The notes: a model not told the origin generated them from the sequence alone. A stretch of DNA of 64,000 nt from Pseudoxanthomonas sp. (GCF_002863005.1 NZ_PKDG01000015.1:481658-545657); one strand, 5' to 3'; counted from the stretch's first letter, positions 1 through 8,777 are shown. Translations and numbers: made by a program.

Positions 1-248
1 ACGTGCTGTGCGAAAGACTGGGCGTAGCGACGTTCGGGTTCCACTTGGAGGTCGTGAACGGGGCGATAGTCTGGCGCGTCGTCCGGGTCGGCGTGTTCGG
101 CGTGTGGCTACCGCCCGGCTGGTTCACCGGCGTCGGCGCGCGCGAGTCCGCGGACGGCGAGCGTTACGCGTTCGATGTGTGGGCCTCGTTGCCGCTCGTC
201 GGACTGCTGGTGCACTACACGGGCTGGCTGGATGTACGCAACGAGTGA
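1..248 (+). CDS. C-terminal fragment of a DUF4166 protein
   Basis: The open frame (codon phase starting at base 3) enters from the left edge and ends at TGA 246-248, so only about 81 C-terminal residues are present. They read as a compact beta-rich segment with VNGAIVWRVVR, then WLPPGWFTG, and end in FDVWASLPLVGLLVHYTGWL. That ending resembles the C-terminus of DUF4166 domains, which often sit at the end of SDR/saccharopine-reductase-like proteins. The N-terminal part lies outside the window, so the full architecture cannot be judged. The DUF4166 assignment is from recognition of the motif, without a search. No catalytic residue can be named. Confidence 0.6.
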   Translation, partial: VLCERLGVATFGFHLEVVNGAIVWRVVRVGVFGVWLPPGWFTGVGARESADGERYAFDVWASLPLVGLLVHYTGWLDVRNE

Positions 249-256
249 ATGGCTGT

Positions 257-436
257 CCTTCTCCCCGCGTGCGGGGAGAAGGTGCCCGGAGGGCGGATGA
301 GGGGCGCTTCTCGTTGTCGACACGGGAGCGGGCGTCAGTGCATCGCGCGTTGCGCCTGTGCGGTGGCGCGATGGGTGGCAGGCTCCGTTCGCCCCTCAAC
401 CGCCGTTGGCATCCTCTCCCCGCGCGGGGAGAGGGG
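257..436. repeat. Inverted doublet of CCCCGC hairpin repeats
   Basis: Two related hairpin units face each other. The left unit (257-306) starts with a CTTCTCCCC/GGGGAGAAG hairpin followed by GCGGATGAGGGGCG. The right unit (390-436), read on the minus strand, starts with CCTCTCCCC/GGGGAGAGG and continues with GGCGGTTGAGGGGCG. About 80 bases of unrecognised sequence lie between them. This is the layout of a REP doublet (BIME-like). It occupies most of the 216-base gap ahead of the DCC gene and stops about 18 bases before that gene's ribosome-binding site. Confidence 0.65.
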
Positions 437-464
437 GAATCATCCTGTTTGATGGAGAGGTTGC

Positions 465-881
465 GTGACGACACGGGATTCATCCCGCCCGCAAGGTCCG
501 GTCATCGTCTTCGACGGCATCTGCGTGCTGTGCAACGGCTGGGTACGCTTCTTGTTGAAGCATGACGGCGAAGGCCGCTACCGCTTCGCCGCCATGCAGT
601 CAGAGCGCGGACGCGCGCTGCTGGCGACGCACGGCCTGGACCCCGACGATCCGGCTTCGTTCCTCCTGGTCGATGGCGATAGCGCGTGGACCGACAGCGA
701 CGCCATCCAGCGCGTGCTGACCGGGCTGGGCGGAGCATGGCGCCTGGCGGGGGTCATCGCATGGGTGCCGCGTTCCGTGCGCGATCCGCTGTACCGCTGG
801 ATCGCGCGGAATAGATATCGCTTGTTTGGCACCACTGCATGCCACGTGCCGACGGAAAAGGAGCGCGCGCGCTTCCTGTAG
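465..881 (+). CDS. DCC family (DUF393) thiol-disulfide oxidoreductase-like protein
   Basis: The protein has 138 residues. Near the N-terminus it carries the family signature DGICVLCNGW, i.e. D-x-x-C-x-x-C, the putative redox pair, followed by FLLKHD and later FLLVDGDSAWTDSDA. The C-terminus (RNRYRLFG, then C-x-VPT-x-x-ERARF) is also typical. Length is normal for the family. The start is GTG 465, chosen because GGAGAGG lies 5 bases upstream at 454-460. The molecular substrate of this family is not established; a thioredoxin-like fold and redox role are usually inferred. The stop codon TAG (879-881) is part of a GTAG palindromic repeat, and a decayed second copy of the gene's last 17 codons lies 117 bases downstream. 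Confidence 0.85.
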   Translation: MTTRDSSRPQGPVIVFDGICVLCNGWVRFLLKHDGEGRYRFAAMQSERGRALLATHGLDPDDPASFLLVDGDSAWTDSDAIQRVLTGLGGAWRLAGVIAWVPRSVRDPLYRWIARNRYRLFGTTACHVPTEKERARFL

Positions 882-944
882 CGTGCGCCGCGCGCACGAC
901 GGGCGGTGGAGGGATCCTGCGGTCGTGCGCACGGCGCACGCTAC
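878..944. repeat. GTAG...CTAC palindromic element, copy 1 (SMAG/REP-like)
   Basis: This 67-base imperfect dyad begins GTAGCGTGCGCC and ends GGCGCACGCTAC. Its first four bases contain the TAG stop of the upstream DCC gene. A second, highly similar 67-base copy follows at 1044-1110. The GTAG terminus is the mark of the SMAG family described in Stenotrophomonas maltophilia. The transcript would fold into a strong stem just past the stop codon, so it may act as a terminator or 3' end stabiliser. That role is inference. Confidence 0.75.
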
Positions 945-991
945 GCATTCATCCAGGCGGGTGTCGGGACCCGGCGACGTTCGCGCCTGGC

Positions 992-1043
992 TTCGGAATG
1001 ACACGGTGTCGTGTACCAACAGAACAGGAGCGGGCGCGGTTCC
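992..1043 (+). pseudogene. Fossil 3' end of a second DCC-family gene
   Basis: In one frame, 17 codons read FGMTRCRVPTEQERARF. The intact gene (825-875) reads FGTTACHVPTEKERARF at its own C-terminus. Thirteen of 17 residues match, yet nine of those 13 use a different synonymous codon (for example CCG/CCA, ACG/ACA, CGC/CGG twice). That pattern points to a copy that diverged under protein-level selection before it was broken, not a recent local duplication. A one-base deletion relative to the intact copy puts the TAG of the adjoining GTAG element out of frame. Nothing resembling the rest of the gene is present upstream. Confidence 0.7.
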
Positions 1044-1110
1044 GTAGCGTGCGCCATGCGCACGGCGGGCGGTTGACGGATCCTGCGGTCGTGCGCACGG
1101 CGCACGCTAC
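1044..1110. repeat. GTAG...CTAC palindromic element, copy 2
   Basis: This is a second 67-base copy of the element at 878-944, in the same orientation and with the same right arm (GGTCGTGCGCACGGCGCACG, then CTAC). The left arm has a few substitutions. It adjoins the fossil DCC gene end exactly as copy 1 adjoins the intact gene end, so gene tail and repeat appear to have been duplicated or imported as one block. Confidence 0.75.
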
Positions 1111-1111
1111 G

Positions 1112-1141
1112 CCGTCATCCCGGCTTGCGACGGGATGACGG
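1112..1141 (-). terminator. Candidate terminator of the first TonB receptor
   Basis: A perfect 11-base inverted repeat (CCGTCATCCCG at 1112-1122, its complement at 1131-1141) with an 8-base loop begins 10 bases beyond the receptor's stop codon. There is no U-run. It may alternatively be a dispersed ATCCCG/CGGGAT repeat of the kind common in this family. The terminator role is inferred from position. Confidence 0.4.
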
Positions 1142-1150
1142 CGGGGTCCA

Positions 1151-3565
1151 TCAGAAGGTGTAGCGCACCCGGGTGTAGTAGTACGCGCCGTTGCTGCCGA
1201 TGGGCGACAGCACGTCGTAGGGCAGGTTGCCGAAGTAGTAGATGTCTTCGTTCGACAGGTCCGGGTACTCGTCGGTCAGGTTGAGTCCACCCAGCGCCAC
1301 GCTCCACTTCGAGGAGACCTTGTATTCGACTTCCGCATCCAGCTGCCACTCGGCGCCGTAGGTCTGTTCCGGCTCGAAGCCGCCGCCGAAGTTGAACACG
1401 CGCTTGGCGCTGCCATGGCGGCTCACGCGGCCCAGCAGCGACCAGTGCGTGTTGTACCAGGTGGCGGTGAAGGTGCCGCGCGTCCGCGGTGCGGCGTCGG
1501 TCAGCGTGTTGCTCTCCTCCACGCCGAACAGGACGTAGCTCGGGTCGATGGCGAGCAGTTCCGCCGGCGTGGACGCGATGTTCTTCAGCTCGGTCTTGGC
1601 GTAGCTGTAAGCGCCGGTCAGCAGCAGGTTGCCGTCGCCCAGCGCCTGCCGCCAGTTGGCCACCACTTCGGCGCCTTCGGTGCGGGTGTCGGCGGCGTTG
1701 ATGAAGAAGTTGGCGCTCTGCACGCCAGGCACGCCGAAGTTGTCCAGCACGAAGTCCGTCAGCGCGTCGCCGCTGATGCGTTCGGTAAGCGCCACGCGAT
1801 CGTCGATGTCGATGCGGAACACGTCCAGCGACACGTCGAAGTGCTCGCCGATCCGGCTGGTGAAACCCAGGCTGAGGTTCAGCGACTTCTCCGGATCCAG
1901 GTCCTGCGCGCCCAGCGCACGGGCGATGGGGTTGTTGACCGACAACAGGCGGCCCTGGGTGAGCTGGCCGGATGCGTCGTAGCCGGTGGAGGTCGACTCG
2001 AACCCGATCTGGCTCAGCGACGGGGCGCGGAAGTTGTTCGACACCGAGCCGCGCAGGGCGAACGCGGGCGCGAATTCGTAGCGGGCGGCGAGCTTGCCGG
2101 TCAGCTCGCCACCGAAGTCGTCGTAGTGCTCGTAGCGCGCGGCGATGTCGGTGGTGAATTTCTCGCCCCACTGGCTGCTGAGGCTGGCGTAGACGCTGGA
2201 CACGTCGCGGTCGAGGTCGGCGGTGTCCTGCGGCGTCAGTCCGCCACCGGCCTGCGAACCGGTCGGGCGATCAGTGTAGGGGCCGGCCGCGTACGAAGCC
2301 GGATCGCCGGCACCGGTCTCGAAGGTTTCGTGGCGGAACTCCACGCCGGTGGCGAACGTATGCGCGCCGAACACGCGGCTGATGTCCAGGTTCAACAGGG
2401 TCTGGCCGGCGTCGTAATCGCCGGTCTTGAAGCGGGTCGGACTGGTCGGGCCGAGCGAGGCGTTGAGTGAATTGCGCAGGCGGTAGGTGAATGCGTTGCG
2501 GCCGTGGTTGAGGCTGGCGTCGTAGTCCCAGTCGCCCCACTGTCCGCGCACACCGGCCACGCCGGCCAGATCCAGGTTGTCGCCTTCCGAGATCGGGCGG
2601 TAACCGTTCGGATACACCTCCTTCCAGTTCGCCACGCCATCGGGGTAGCGGAAATAGTTGGCGCCTTCGGTATCGCTCTGGTGGTAGGTGCCGAAGGCGT
2701 ACAGCTCGGCCGATTCGCCCAGCGGTACGGCCGCGTTGAGCCACGCGTTGATGTCGCGCGAACTACCGTCGCCCAGCACGTAGTTGCGCTGGCCGGCCAG
2801 GGCCAGGTTGTCGGGCGTCTGCTCCTCGAAGAACGGGATCTGGTCGAAGCCGGCGCGATTGGTGCCTTCGCGCTGCTTGTACTCCAGGCCCACCCGGAAG
2901 AAGCCGCCGTCGCCGATGCGGTCGCCGACCTGCGCGCTGAAGAAGCCGCTCTGGCCGTCGGTAACGGTCTGGTCGATCGGCTCCACCTTCGTGTGGTGCG
3001 CGCCGTAGCTGGCTTCGAAGGCGCCACCTTCCGGCGCGTCGTTGAGGATCACGTTGATGACGCCGGCCACGGCATCGGAGCCGTACTGGGCGCCCGCGCC
3101 GTCGCGCAGCACTTCGATGCGCTTGATCGCGCTGACCGGGATGGCGTTGAAGTCCACCGGCGTGTTGCCCTTGCCGATCTTGCTGTCGGTATTGACCAGC
3201 GCGCTGGTGTGGCGGCGCTTGCCGTTCACCAGCACCAGTACCTGGTTGGGGCTCAGGCCGCGCAGCTGTGCGGCGCGGATGTGGTCGGCGCCGCCGGAGT
3301 TGGACTGGCGCGGGAAGTTCAGCGACGGCAGCAGCGCCTGCAGCGCGCTGCCGAGTTCGCCGTTGAGCACGCCGGCCTTGCGGATGTCCTCGGCGGTCAG
3401 CACGTCGATGGGCGAGGTGGATTCCAGCGCGGTGCGGTCGGTGGCGCGGGTGCCGGTGACGATCACGGCGTCCAGGTCGGTGGCGCCGGAAGTCTGTGCA
3501 GCTGCGGGGAGGGCAAGCGCCAGGGCGATGGCGGCGCCCAACGGGGCAAGGATCGGATGCGGCAT
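1151..3565 (-). CDS. TonB-dependent outer-membrane receptor
   Basis: The protein has 804 residues. A signal peptide (about residues 1-23, ending PAAAQ) precedes a TonB-box-like segment LDAVIVTGTR. The plug domain follows, with QLRGLSPNQVLVLVNGKRRH, then IEVLRDGAGAQYGSDAVAGV at about residues 150-170. The C-terminal beta barrel ends in the outer-membrane signature RVRYTF. Such receptors import siderophores, vitamins or plant-derived carbohydrates by TonB energy; the substrate cannot be read here. No inner-membrane transporter or anti-sigma gene lies beside it. A second receptor with a closely similar plug lies at 12912-15317 on the same strand. The divergent neighbour is a DUF3574 lipoprotein gene, and the shared upstream region contains an inverted repeat. 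Confidence 0.93.
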   Translation of the reverse strand: MPHPILAPLGAAIALALALPAAAQTSGATDLDAVIVTGTRATDRTALESTSPIDVLTAEDIRKAGVLNGELGSALQALLPSLNFPRQSNSGGADHIRAAQLRGLSPNQVLVLVNGKRRHTSALVNTDSKIGKGNTPVDFNAIPVSAIKRIEVLRDGAGAQYGSDAVAGVINVILNDAPEGGAFEASYGAHHTKVEPIDQTVTDGQSGFFSAQVGDRIGDGGFFRVGLEYKQREGTNRAGFDQIPFFEEQTPDNLALAGQRNYVLGDGSSRDINAWLNAAVPLGESAELYAFGTYHQSDTEGANYFRYPDGVANWKEVYPNGYRPISEGDNLDLAGVAGVRGQWGDWDYDASLNHGRNAFTYRLRNSLNASLGPTSPTRFKTGDYDAGQTLLNLDISRVFGAHTFATGVEFRHETFETGAGDPASYAAGPYTDRPTGSQAGGGLTPQDTADLDRDVSSVYASLSSQWGEKFTTDIAARYEHYDDFGGELTGKLAARYEFAPAFALRGSVSNNFRAPSLSQIGFESTSTGYDASGQLTQGRLLSVNNPIARALGAQDLDPEKSLNLSLGFTSRIGEHFDVSLDVFRIDIDDRVALTERISGDALTDFVLDNFGVPGVQSANFFINAADTRTEGAEVVANWRQALGDGNLLLTGAYSYAKTELKNIASTPAELLAIDPSYVLFGVEESNTLTDAAPRTRGTFTATWYNTHWSLLGRVSRHGSAKRVFNFGGGFEPEQTYGAEWQLDAEVEYKVSSKWSVALGGLNLTDEYPDLSNEDIYYFGNLPYDVLSPIGSNGAYYYTRVRYTF

Positions 3566-3606
3566 GGAAAGTCTCGTGGGGCGAGGGGAGAAACCGGATA
3601 AAGTCT

Positions 3607-3630
3607 ATCGCTTTATTGCGATGAAGCGAT
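3607..3630. promoter_or_regulatory. Inverted repeat in the divergent promoter region
   Basis: ATCGCTT (3607-3613) and AAGCGAT (3624-3630) form a perfect 7-base inverted repeat with a 10-base spacer. It sits in an unusually AT-rich patch (about 3597-3640) 40 bases upstream of the TonB receptor start. The half-site GCGAT recurs at 3618-3622 and 3640-3644. Position and symmetry suggest an operator for a dimeric repressor of the receptor; the regulator is unknown. Confidence 0.4.
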
Positions 3631-3749
3631 ATATTAAGTCGCGATGCGGCGGCTGCGTCATCTCTGCTCCCCATCTGCTTATGCCGCCGCGTCATATGGC
3701 CGTCGCGTCGGCATGTTCCATCCTGTCCTCCTCCCACGAGGTTTGCCCC

Positions 3750-4223
3750 ATGTCGCATCGCGCTGTCTGGTTGTCGGTCCTGCTTGTGCTCGCCGGGTGC
3801 GTGTCCACGCCACCGCCGTCCTCTCCCGCCACCCCCACCGCCTCGTTGCAGGGCGACGTGTTGCGGCCCGCGACCGCCAGTGGCTGGGTACGCAGCGAGC
3901 TGTATTTCGGGGTGGGCGAAGAGACGGGGCCGGCCGACCGTCCGCAGGCCGAGCCGATCACCGAGGCGATGTGGCGCGCGTTCCTGGACAAGGAAGTGAC
4001 CGCGCGCTTTCCCGATGGCCTGACTGTGTTCGATGCCTACGGCCAGTGGCTGTTCCGCGGTGCGAAGGAGCCCAACCGCCTGAAGACCAAGGTGCTGGTG
4101 GTGCTGCACGAGGACACGCCGCAGCGCCGCGCCGACATCGAGGCGATCCGCCTGGCATGGAAGCAGGCGACCGGCCACCAGTCGGTGCTGTGGTCGCGCC
4201 ACGCGGTGGACGTATCGTTCTGA
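3750..4223 (+). CDS. DUF3574 domain lipoprotein
   Basis: The protein has 157 residues. A lipoprotein signal peptide ends in the lipobox LAGC with Cys17, followed by a Pro/Thr-rich linker. The folded part contains ELYFGVGEE, then FPDGLTVFDAYGQW, and VLVVLHED, which matches the DUF3574 family (function unknown). ATG 3750 is chosen because GAGG lies about 9 bases upstream and the lipobox then falls at the right place; the open frame continues further upstream without coding features. It is transcribed away from the TonB receptor and probably shares its control region. The protein is predicted to be anchored in the envelope. Confidence 0.85.
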   Translation: MSHRAVWLSVLLVLAGCVSTPPPSSPATPTASLQGDVLRPATASGWVRSELYFGVGEETGPADRPQAEPITEAMWRAFLDKEVTARFPDGLTVFDAYGQWLFRGAKEPNRLKTKVLVVLHEDTPQRRADIEAIRLAWKQATGHQSVLWSRHAVDVSF

Positions 4224-4296
4224 ACCCGGTGCGCCCGCCGATCGCGCGGACGCTTATGCTGGCGACCTCCCGCCCACCCCACTGATTACCGACTCC

Positions 4297-5877
4297 ATGA
4301 CCCCGGCTTCTCCCGTGCGCCGCTGGTTCGTACCCGGCGACCTCAACGGCTTCTTCGGCCTGGTGGTGGACAACCTGTCCATCCTCGGTTTCATCGCCGC
4401 CGCGCTGATCGGCATCTTCCAGTTCCCGGCCGAGGTGGTATTCACCCGGATGTTCCCGGGCACTGCGCTGGGCGTGCTGGTCGGCAACCTGATCTACACG
4501 TGGATGGCGCATCGCCTGGCGACGAAGACCGGCCGCGACGACGTCACCGCGATGCCGCTGGGCCTGGATGCGCCGACCAGCATCGGCATGGCGCTGCTGG
4601 TGCTGGGCCCGGCCTTCGTCGGCTTCAAGCAGGCCGGCATGGACGAGCAGGCCGCGGCCACCGCCACCTGGCAACTCGGCATGGCCGCGCTGGTGGTGAT
4701 GGGCGTGCTGAAGCTGGTGCTCTCGTTCTTCGGCGATGCGGTCACGCGCGCGGTGCCGCGTGCGGGCCTGCTGGGATCGATCGGCGGCGCGGCGCTGACG
4801 TTGCTTGGCTTCCTGCCGCTGATCGAAACGCTGCGCCAGCCCATCGTCGGTTTCGTCACCTTCGGGCTGCTGCTGTACGTGCTGGTGGCGAAGGGCAAGC
4901 TGCCGGTGAAGCTGCCCGGCGTGCTGCTGGCCTTCATCGTCGGCACCGCGCTGTACTACGGCCTCGGTTTCGCCGGCCTCGGCGCGCCCGGCTTCAAGGT
5001 GCCGGATGCGGTGCCGCTCGCGCTGACACTGCCGCTGCCCACGCTGGGCTGGCTCGATGGGTTGGCCTACACCGTGCCGTATCTCCCGCTGCTGCTGCCG
5101 TTCGGCCTGCTGATGGTCGTCGGCGGCATCAACGTCAGCGAGAGCGCGCGCGCCGCGGGCGACGACTACCGCACGCGCGACGTGCTGCTGGCCGAAGCGG
5201 TCTCCACGCTGGTCGCCGGCGTCTGCGGCGGCGTGGCACAGACCACGCCTTACATCGGCCAGCCCGCGTACAAGCACATGGGCGCGCGCAAGGGCTACAC
5301 GCTGCTGACGGGCATCTTCATCGGCCTCGGCGGCGTGCTCGGCTACGTGTCGGGCCTGGTGCAGTGGCTGCCAGTGGCGGTGCTGGCGCCGATCATCGTC
5401 TACGTGGGCCTGGACATCACCGTGCAGGCATTCACCGAAACCCCGCGCAAGCACGCCATCGCGGTAGCGCTGGGCTTCCTGCCGTCGGTGGCGTACCTGC
5501 TGACGATCAAGTTCGGCAATCCGGCGTGGATCGCGCCCGACCACTTCGCCGGCCTGTACGAAGGCGTCGACGGGCACGGGCTGCCGGACCTGGCCACCAT
5601 CGTCACCCTGGGCAACGGCTTCATCATCACTGCGATGATCTGGACCACCGCGCTGGTGGCGATGATCGACGGCCGCAACGGCCGTGCGGTCGTCGCGTTG
5701 CTGGTCGGCGCAGTGCTGACATTGTTCGGCATCATCCATTCGGTCGATCCGCGCGGCGGCATCTACCTGCCGTGGGACGTCGACGGCCTGCGCGCGACCA
5801 TCCTGTGGCAGTTCGCCGGAGCATATGCGGCGCTGGCGGTGCTGCTGGCGGCGCTATCCCTCCAGAAGAAGCCGTAG
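4297..5877 (+). CDS. NCS2-type (xanthine/uracil permease-like) membrane protein
   Basis: The protein has 526 residues and is almost entirely hydrophobic, with roughly 12-14 membrane segments. Features include DLNGFFGLVVDNLSILGF at the N-terminus, TAMPLGLDAPTSIG at about residues 85-98 and QTTPYIGQPAYKHMGA at about 310-325, the last resembling the conserved half-helix region of nucleobase transporters. This family resemblance suggests proton-coupled uptake of a purine, pyrimidine or related anion. The substrate is not determined, and a SulP-related carrier is an alternative. No purine or pyrimidine genes lie nearby. The ribosome-binding site is weak. The TAG stop (5875-5877) is embedded in a GTAG palindrome. 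Confidence 0.75.
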   Translation: MTPASPVRRWFVPGDLNGFFGLVVDNLSILGFIAAALIGIFQFPAEVVFTRMFPGTALGVLVGNLIYTWMAHRLATKTGRDDVTAMPLGLDAPTSIGMALLVLGPAFVGFKQAGMDEQAAATATWQLGMAALVVMGVLKLVLSFFGDAVTRAVPRAGLLGSIGGAALTLLGFLPLIETLRQPIVGFVTFGLLLYVLVAKGKLPVKLPGVLLAFIVGTALYYGLGFAGLGAPGFKVPDAVPLALTLPLPTLGWLDGLAYTVPYLPLLLPFGLLMVVGGINVSESARAAGDDYRTRDVLLAEAVSTLVAGVCGGVAQTTPYIGQPAYKHMGARKGYTLLTGIFIGLGGVLGYVSGLVQWLPVAVLAPIIVYVGLDITVQAFTETPRKHAIAVALGFLPSVAYLLTIKFGNPAWIAPDHFAGLYEGVDGHGLPDLATIVTLGNGFIITAMIWTTALVAMIDGRNGRAVVALLVGAVLTLFGIIHSVDPRGGIYLPWDVDGLRATILWQFAGAYAALAVLLAALSLQKKP

Positions 5878-5938
5878 GGCGGGCCCTGGCCCGCCGTTTC
5901 CGGTGCATGCGCGGACGGTGGGCCAAGGCCCACCCTAC
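5874..5938. repeat. GTAG...CTAC palindromic element, copy 3
   Basis: This 65-base dyad begins GTAGGGCGGGCCCTGGCCCGCC and ends GGTGGGCCAAGGCCCACCCTAC, with a nested hairpin in each arm. As at the DCC gene, the permease stop codon TAG is formed by the GTAG terminus. It may terminate permease transcripts ahead of clpB. Confidence 0.7.
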
Positions 5939-5960
5939 GTGAATCCGGGTCTCAGCAGGT

Positions 5961-5988
5961 CTTGAAACACCGCCGCTTAACCGCATCT
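5961..5988 (+). promoter_or_regulatory. Heat-shock (sigma-32) type promoter of clpB
   Basis: CTTGAA at 5961-5966, a 14-base spacer and CCGCATCT at 5981-5988 fit the RpoH consensus (CTTGAAA, 11-16 bases, CCCCATNT) with one mismatch in the core -10. It lies 51 bases ahead of the clpB start codon, consistent with known RpoH control of this chaperone. Confidence 0.7.
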
Positions 5989-6039
5989 GGGTAGCATCGG
6001 CTGGCGTTCGCCGGCCCCTGACTCTCTGAGGTTCTCCCC

Positions 6040-8643
6040 ATGCGGATGGACAAACTGACCTCGCGTTTCCAGCAGGCGCTGGCCGACGCGCAGTCGCTGG
6101 CCGTGGGCCGCGACCACACCATGATCGAACCGGTGCACGTGCTCACCGCGCTGCTGGAACAGCAGGGTGGCAGCACGCGGCCGTTGCTTGCGCAGGCCGG
6201 CGTCAACGTGCCCGTGCTGCGCGAGCGGCTGGGCGAAGCGCTCGACAAGCTGCCCAAGGTGACCGGCCAGGCCGGCAACCTGTCCATCGGCAACGACCTG
6301 TCGCGCCTGCTCAACGTCACCGACAAGCTGGCACAGGACAGCGGCGACACCTACATCGCCAGCGAATGGTTCCTGCTGGCTGCATTGGACGACAGCGGGG
6401 CGGCGGGCCAGGAACTGAAGGCCAGCGGTGCCGACAAGCAGAAACTGCGTGCCGCCATCGACCGCCTGCGCGGCGGCGAGAAGGTGCAGTCCGAGAATGC
6501 CGAGGACCAGCGCCAGGCGCTGGAGAAGTACACCATCGACCTGACCGAGCGCGCCGAGATCGGCAAGCTGGACCCGGTGATCGGCCGCGACGAGGAAATC
6601 CGCCGCACCATCCAGGTCCTGCAGCGCCGCACCAAGAACAATCCGGTGCTGATCGGCGAGCCCGGCGTGGGCAAGACCGCCATCGTCGAAGGCCTGGCCC
6701 AGCGCATCGTCAACGGTGAAGTGCCCGAGGGCCTGCGCGGCAAGCGCGTGCTGTCGCTCGACATGGGCGCGCTGATCGCCGGCGCCAAGTTCCGCGGCGA
6801 GTTCGAGGAACGCCTGAAGGGCGTGCTCAACGACCTGGCCAAGAACGAAGGCCAGATCATCCTCTTCATCGACGAACTGCACACGATGGTCGGCGCAGGC
6901 AAGGCCGAGGGTTCGATGGATGCCGGCAACATGCTGAAGCCCGCGCTGGCGCGTGGCGAACTGCACTGCATCGGCGCGACCACGCTGGACGAATACCGCA
7001 AGTACGTCGAGAAGGACGCCGCGCTGGAGCGCCGCTTCCAGAAGGTGTTCGTCGGCGAGCCCAGTGTCGAGGACACCATCGCCATCCTGCGCGGCCTGAA
7101 GGAAAAGTACGCGGTGCACCACGGCGTCGAGATCACCGACCCGGCCATCGTCGCTGCCGCGCAGCTGAGCCACCGCTACATCGCCGACCGCCAGCTGCCG
7201 GACAAGGCCATCGACCTGATGGACGAGGCCGCCAGCCGCATCCGCATGGAGATCGATTCCAAGCCGGAGGAAATGGACCGGATGGAGCGGCGGCTGATCC
7301 AGCTCAAGATCCAGCGCGAGGCGCTGAAGAAGGAGAAGGACGCGCAGTCGAAGCAGCGCCTGGCCGATCTCGAGACCGAGATCGAATCGCTGCAGCGCGA
7401 GTTCAACGACCTGGAAGAGATCTGGAAGGCCGAGAAGGCGACACTTACCGGTGCGACGAAGATCAAGGAGCAGATCGAGCGCGTGAAGCTGGAGTTGGAG
7501 GCCGCGCAGCGCAAGCAGGACTACGCGCGCATGAGCGAACTGCAGTACGGCCAGCTGCCGGAGCTGGAGAAGCAGCTGTCGGCTGCGCAGGAGGCCGAGC
7601 AGAAGGGCTTCCGCCTGCTGCAGGACAAGGTCACCGACGAGGAGATCGCCGAGGTCATCAGCCGCTGGACCGGCATCCCGGTCAGCAAGATGCTGGAAGG
7701 CGAGCGCGAGAAGCTGCTGCAGATGGAGCAGTCGCTGCGCGGCCGCGTGATCGGCCAGGAAGAGGCGATCAAGGTCGTCTCTGATGCGGTCCGTCGTTCG
7801 CGCGCCGGCATTTCCGATCCCGACCGTCCGAGCGGCTCGTTCCTGTTCCTCGGCCCGACCGGCGTCGGCAAGACCGAGCTGTGCAAGGCGCTGGCGGAGT
7901 TCCTGTTCGACAGCAGCGACGCGATGGTCCGCATCGACATGAGCGAGTTCATGGAGAAGCATGCGGTGAGCCGCCTGGTCGGCGCACCCCCGGGCTACGT
8001 GGGCTACGAGGAAGGTGGCTACCTGACGGAGGCCGTGCGTCGTCGTCCCTACAGCGTGATCCTGCTGGACGAGGTCGAGAAGGCGCACCCGGACGTGTTC
8101 AACATCCTGCTGCAGGTGCTGGACGACGGTCGCCTCACCGACGGACAGGGCCGCACGGTGGATTTCCGCAACACGGTCATCGTGATGACGTCCAACCTGG
8201 GGTCCAGCCTGATCCAGGACATGTCCGAGGGCGATGGGTCGGCGGACACGCCGGAGCGCTACACGCAGATGAAGGCGGCGGTGATGGGAGTGGTGCAGGC
8301 GCACTTCCGTCCGGAGTTCATCAACCGGCTCGACGACATCGTCGTGTTCCATCCGCTGGACAAGACGCAGATTCGCGAGATCGCCCGCATCCAGACGCGT
8401 TACCTGGCCAAGCGGCTGGCCGAACGCCAGATCGCGCTGGAACTGGACGACTCGGCGCTGATGCTGCTGGGCAACGTCGGCTTCGACCCGGTGTACGGTG
8501 CGCGGCCGCTGAAGCGCGCGATCCAGGCACAGCTGGAGAACCCGCTGGCGCACAAGATCCTGTCGGGTGCGTTCGCCGCCGGCGATACGGTGCGCGTCCG
8601 CGCGGAAGGCGGCCAACTGGTGTTCGAGACCGTCGCGCGCTGA
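6040..8643 (+). CDS. clpB: ATP-dependent disaggregase ClpB
   Basis: The protein has 867 residues, the normal ClpB length. It has an N-terminal Clp_N repeat domain (1-145), a first AAA+ domain with Walker A GEPGVGKT at about 207-214 and Walker B LFIDE, and a long charged coiled-coil middle domain (about 400-530). The second AAA+ domain has GPTGVGKT at about 608-615 and [12 protein letters not shown], followed by the C-terminal D2-small domain. The middle domain and absence of a ClpP-binding loop separate it from ClpA. It rescues aggregated proteins together with DnaK. It appears monocistronic, with a sigma-32 type promoter just upstream and a GTAG palindrome separating it from the permease gene. 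Confidence 0.98.
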   Translation: MRMDKLTSRFQQALADAQSLAVGRDHTMIEPVHVLTALLEQQGGSTRPLLAQAGVNVPVLRERLGEALDKLPKVTGQAGNLSIGNDLSRLLNVTDKLAQDSGDTYIASEWFLLAALDDSGAAGQELKASGADKQKLRAAIDRLRGGEKVQSENAEDQRQALEKYTIDLTERAEIGKLDPVIGRDEEIRRTIQVLQRRTKNNPVLIGEPGVGKTAIVEGLAQRIVNGEVPEGLRGKRVLSLDMGALIAGAKFRGEFEERLKGVLNDLAKNEGQIILFIDELHTMVGAGKAEGSMDAGNMLKPALARGELHCIGATTLDEYRKYVEKDAALERRFQKVFVGEPSVEDTIAILRGLKEKYAVHHGVEITDPAIVAAAQLSHRYIADRQLPDKAIDLMDEAASRIRMEIDSKPEEMDRMERRLIQLKIQREALKKEKDAQSKQRLADLETEIESLQREFNDLEEIWKAEKATLTGATKIKEQIERVKLELEAAQRKQDYARMSELQYGQLPELEKQLSAAQEAEQKGFRLLQDKVTDEEIAEVISRWTGIPVSKMLEGEREKLLQMEQSLRGRVIGQEEAIKVVSDAVRRSRAGISDPDRPSGSFLFLGPTGVGKTELCKALAEFLFDSSDAMVRIDMSEFMEKHAVSRLVGAPPGYVGYEEGGYLTEAVRRRPYSVILLDEVEKAHPDVFNILLQVLDDGRLTDGQGRTVDFRNTVIVMTSNLGSSLIQDMSEGDGSADTPERYTQMKAAVMGVVQAHFRPEFINRLDDIVVFHPLDKTQIREIARIQTRYLAKRLAERQIALELDDSALMLLGNVGFDPVYGARPLKRAIQAQLENPLAHKILSGAFAAGDTVRVRAEGGQLVFETVAR

Positions 8644-8777
8644 CGGACGGTAGGCCGGCGCCTGTCCTGCTTTCGTCCATCGGCGCGTGGTAGTACGTTA
8701 TGGGGCGGCCTGCGATGGGGCAGGGCTGCCGCCGTGCGCGCGAGGACGCGGAGCTGGCAAGGGGCAAGGGCGGACGG

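Noticed and set aside
5977..8616. An 879-codon open frame antisense to clpB
   Set aside because: It exists because clpB has strong GC bias at third positions; no protein-like motifs are present.
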